6,061 bases of DNA from Polynucleobacter meluiroseus (GTDB taxonomy: Bacteria; Bacteroidota; Bacteroidia; Flavobacteriales_D; Crocinitomicaceae). The stretch spans positions 1 through 6,061 of the forward strand of contig CALQBB020000062.1 in assembly GCA_943328715.2 (NCBI GenBank). The letters run 5' to 3'. The translations under genes and the position numbers were made by a program. The notes beneath the pieces were generated by a model. The model saw only the letters and a list, made by a program, of their open reading frames with translations, ran no database searches and had not been told where the DNA came from. How positions within the stretch are numbered: position 1 is the stretch's first letter; each line of letters starts with the position of its first letter. Shown here one piece after another: positions 4,816-6,061 of the stretch.

Positions 4816-5877
4816 ATGAAAAAAATTCTCGTTATTGTCCTCGTAATCGGTCTCCTTGGAAGTTATTTGGTTCCAATGTTCATGAAGGATTCAGCGAATA
4901 CGGAGGCGCCTTTTCAATTTGGGTTCTCTGATAATCTTGCGATTAAATACGGCGATGTCGTTTCCATACCTGTCGAAACCAATGGAGAAGCAAAAAATGT
5001 CACCATCACTTTTGGAGGAAAGGTCATTCAGAAATTTGCACAACCGAAAGAAAAGCTCAGTATTCTATTGGATTCAAAAAAGTACCAAATCGGAGCGTAT
5101 GAAATTGAAATGCATGGTGTAGATCAACAAGGACAATATTTCACTGAAATCCGTAATGTGAGAATTCTCTCGGATGTGACACCTGAAAAATGGAAGCTTG
5201 AAATCGTCCGTCGCCTTCCTCACAATGAAAGTAGTTTCACTCAAGGACTCGCTTTCTCCGGAGACCAGTTATACGAAGGAACAGGCGATCCAAACCAGAC
5301 AGGCGCATCTCTAGTCGCTAAAGTGAATTTAAACACAGGGGAAATTGGACAGAAAATAGGATTAGATGCCACTCGTTTTGGCGAAGGAATCACCATTCTT
5401 GGAGATCAAATTTTTCAATTAACTTGGTTAAATCACAAATGCCTTGTTTATAATAAGGAATCCCTTGAATTATTAAAAGAATTCGATTATTCAACGGAAG
5501 GATGGGGTATCTGTACAGACGGAAAAGTACTCTTTATGTCCGATGGCTCCGAACGAATTTACGTGCGTAATCCGAAAAACTTCGACATCATCAAAACGAT
5601 TGAGGTGTATACGAACGAATTCGCCATTCCTCGTTTGAACGAACTGGAATTTGTCAACGGACTCATCTACGCGAATATATGGACCTCCAACGAAATCGCG
5701 GTAATTGATCCACTTTCAGGAAAAGTTCTTGCCCTTATTGACGCGACTAATTTAGTGAACGAAGGAAAAGGAAATGGAGAGGTACTCAACGGAATTGCTT
5801 ATCATGCGAAATCGAATAAAATGTACATGACGGGTAAATTTTGGCCAACAATGTTCGAAGTAAAGGTCCTGAAATAA
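4816..5877 (+). CDS. Glutaminyl-peptide cyclotransferase, plant-type beta-propeller, membrane-anchored
   Basis: Glutamine cyclotransferase (PF05096-type, as in papaya) converts an N-terminal Gln of a protein to pyroglutamate, releasing ammonia. Residues 3-21 are hydrophobic with no lipobox or clear AxA cleavage site, so a signal anchor placing the enzyme on the periplasmic side of the inner membrane is likely. Residues 33-118 form an extra strand-rich, Ig-like domain not present in the minimal enzyme. The propeller domain spans about 127-353 with the family blocks FTQGLAF (141-147), LYEGTG (152-157), RFGEGIT (187-193), QLTW (201-204), EGWGI (228-232), MSDGSERI (241-248), LNELEFVNG (274-282), NGIAYH (325-330) and MTGKFWPTMFE (338-348). 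Glu154 of LYEGTG is probably the catalytic acid (by analogy with papaya QC, not verified). It is the last gene of the tight cluster with pheS and ytxJ, followed by an 86-bp gap. Confidence 0.93.
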   Translation: MKKILVIVLVIGLLGSYLVPMFMKDSANTEAPFQFGFSDNLAIKYGDVVSIPVETNGEAKNVTITFGGKVIQKFAQPKEKLSILLDSKKYQIGAYEIEMHGVDQQGQYFTEIRNVRILSDVTPEKWKLEIVRRLPHNESSFTQGLAFSGDQLYEGTGDPNQTGASLVAKVNLNTGEIGQKIGLDATRFGEGITILGDQIFQLTWLNHKCLVYNKESLELLKEFDYSTEGWGICTDGKVLFMSDGSERIYVRNPKNFDIIKTIEVYTNEFAIPRLNELEFVNGLIYANIWTSNEIAVIDPLSGKVLALIDATNLVNEGKGNGEVLNGIAYHAKSNKMYMTGKFWPTMFEVKVLK

Positions 5878-5907
5878 GAGACTTTCCGTTAACGATCACA
5901 CAAAAGA

Positions 5908-5927
5908 TGCCTCAATGGCAATTTTTA
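5908..5927 (+). terminator. Weak candidate terminator after the cyclotransferase gene
   Basis: TGCC and GGCA (5908-5911 and 5917-5920) can pair around a 5-nt loop and are followed by A then TTTTTA. The 4-bp stem is short for an intrinsic terminator, so this is only a candidate for the end of the pheS-ytxJ-cyclotransferase transcript. Confidence 0.25.
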
Positions 5928-5936
5928 TTGGTTTTC

Positions 5937-5944
5937 TTCGTTTG
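5937..5944 (+). promoter_or_regulatory. Possible -7 element of the LOG-family gene (TTCGTTTG)
   Basis: TTCGTTTG matches TAnnTTTG at five of the six fixed positions (the A is missing) and ends 19 nt before the ATG at 5964. No TTG is found at the expected 17-23 bp upstream, so support is modest. Confidence 0.3.
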
Positions 5945-5963
5945 AAAAATTGGAAACAAGAAT

Positions 5964-6061
5964 ATGGAGCAGACATCAAAAGATTGGAATGAGTTAAAAA
6001 GCAACGACAGTTGGTCGATTTTTAAAATTATGTCCGAGTTTGTCGAAGGATTTGACCGGAT
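5964..6061 (+). CDS. LOG-family (TIGR00730) Rossmann-fold protein, 5' end only
   Basis: Only about 32 codons are present; the gene runs off the right edge. The N-terminus reads MEQTSKDWNEL followed by NDSWSIFKIMSEFVEGFDR (residues 14-32). This closely resembles the segment that in Bacteroidota LOG-family proteins leads into the nucleotide-binding core (usually IGPCVSIFGSAR or similar), which would lie just beyond the window. LOG-family enzymes act as phosphoribohydrolases on cytokinin ribotides or nucleoside monophosphates. The start at 5964 follows an A-rich leader (GGAAACAAGAAT). The assignment rests on a short stretch recognised from memory of the family, so it is likely but not certain. 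Confidence 0.72.
   Translation, partial: MEQTSKDWNELKSNDSWSIFKIMSEFVEGFDR

Overview
The window looks like chromosomal DNA from the phylum Bacteroidota, probably order Flavobacteriales (a Fluviicola/Crocinitomicaceae-like organism is my guess, not proven). The supporting signs are the gene families present (a DUF5686 protein with a carboxypeptidase-regulatory-like domain, a YtxJ bacilliredoxin, a Bacteroidota-type PheS and TatC, a LOG-family protein), the lack of clear Shine-Dalgarno sequences, moderately AT-rich coding sequence, and upstream boxes matching the Bacteroidota -7 consensus TAnnTTTG. There are nine protein-coding genes, two of them cut by the window edges. I see no RNA genes, mobile elements or CRISPR arrays, and no non-coding stretch longer than about 100 bp.

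Left part (1-1782, minus strand): tatC, the core receptor of the twin-arginine translocase, is followed 10 bp later by a DUF5686/CarboxypepD_reg-like secreted protein that runs off the left edge. The two probably form one transcript. A perfect TAnnTTTG box lies only 4 nt before the tatC ATG.

Middle part (1783-3388): a 97-bp divergent region separates tatC from a 104-residue soluble protein of unknown function on the plus strand. That gene converges, with overlapping stop codons, on three consecutive minus-strand genes for small lipoproteins (132, 123 and 120 residues). The three are paralogues of each other, with a single small beta-rich domain behind a type II signal peptide. The middle one has its own good promoter in the 53-bp gap before it.

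Right part (3457-6061, plus strand): pheS, a ytxJ/brxC-like bacilliredoxin and a plant-type (beta-propeller) glutaminyl-peptide cyclotransferase are packed with gaps of 2 and 4 bp, so they are almost certainly cotranscribed. After an 86-bp gap comes the 5' end of a LOG-family (TIGR00730) gene.

Working together: the most coherent theme is the cell envelope. TatC exports folded proteins and the three lipoproteins are anchored in a membrane. The glutaminyl cyclase should act on exported proteins whose mature N-terminus is Gln. The DUF5686 precursor here has exactly such a predicted N-terminus (Ser-Phe-Gly before Gln20), so an enzyme and a candidate substrate lie in the same window. Most of the window is ordinary core-genome content. 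The least explained items are the lipoprotein trio and the 104-residue orphan.
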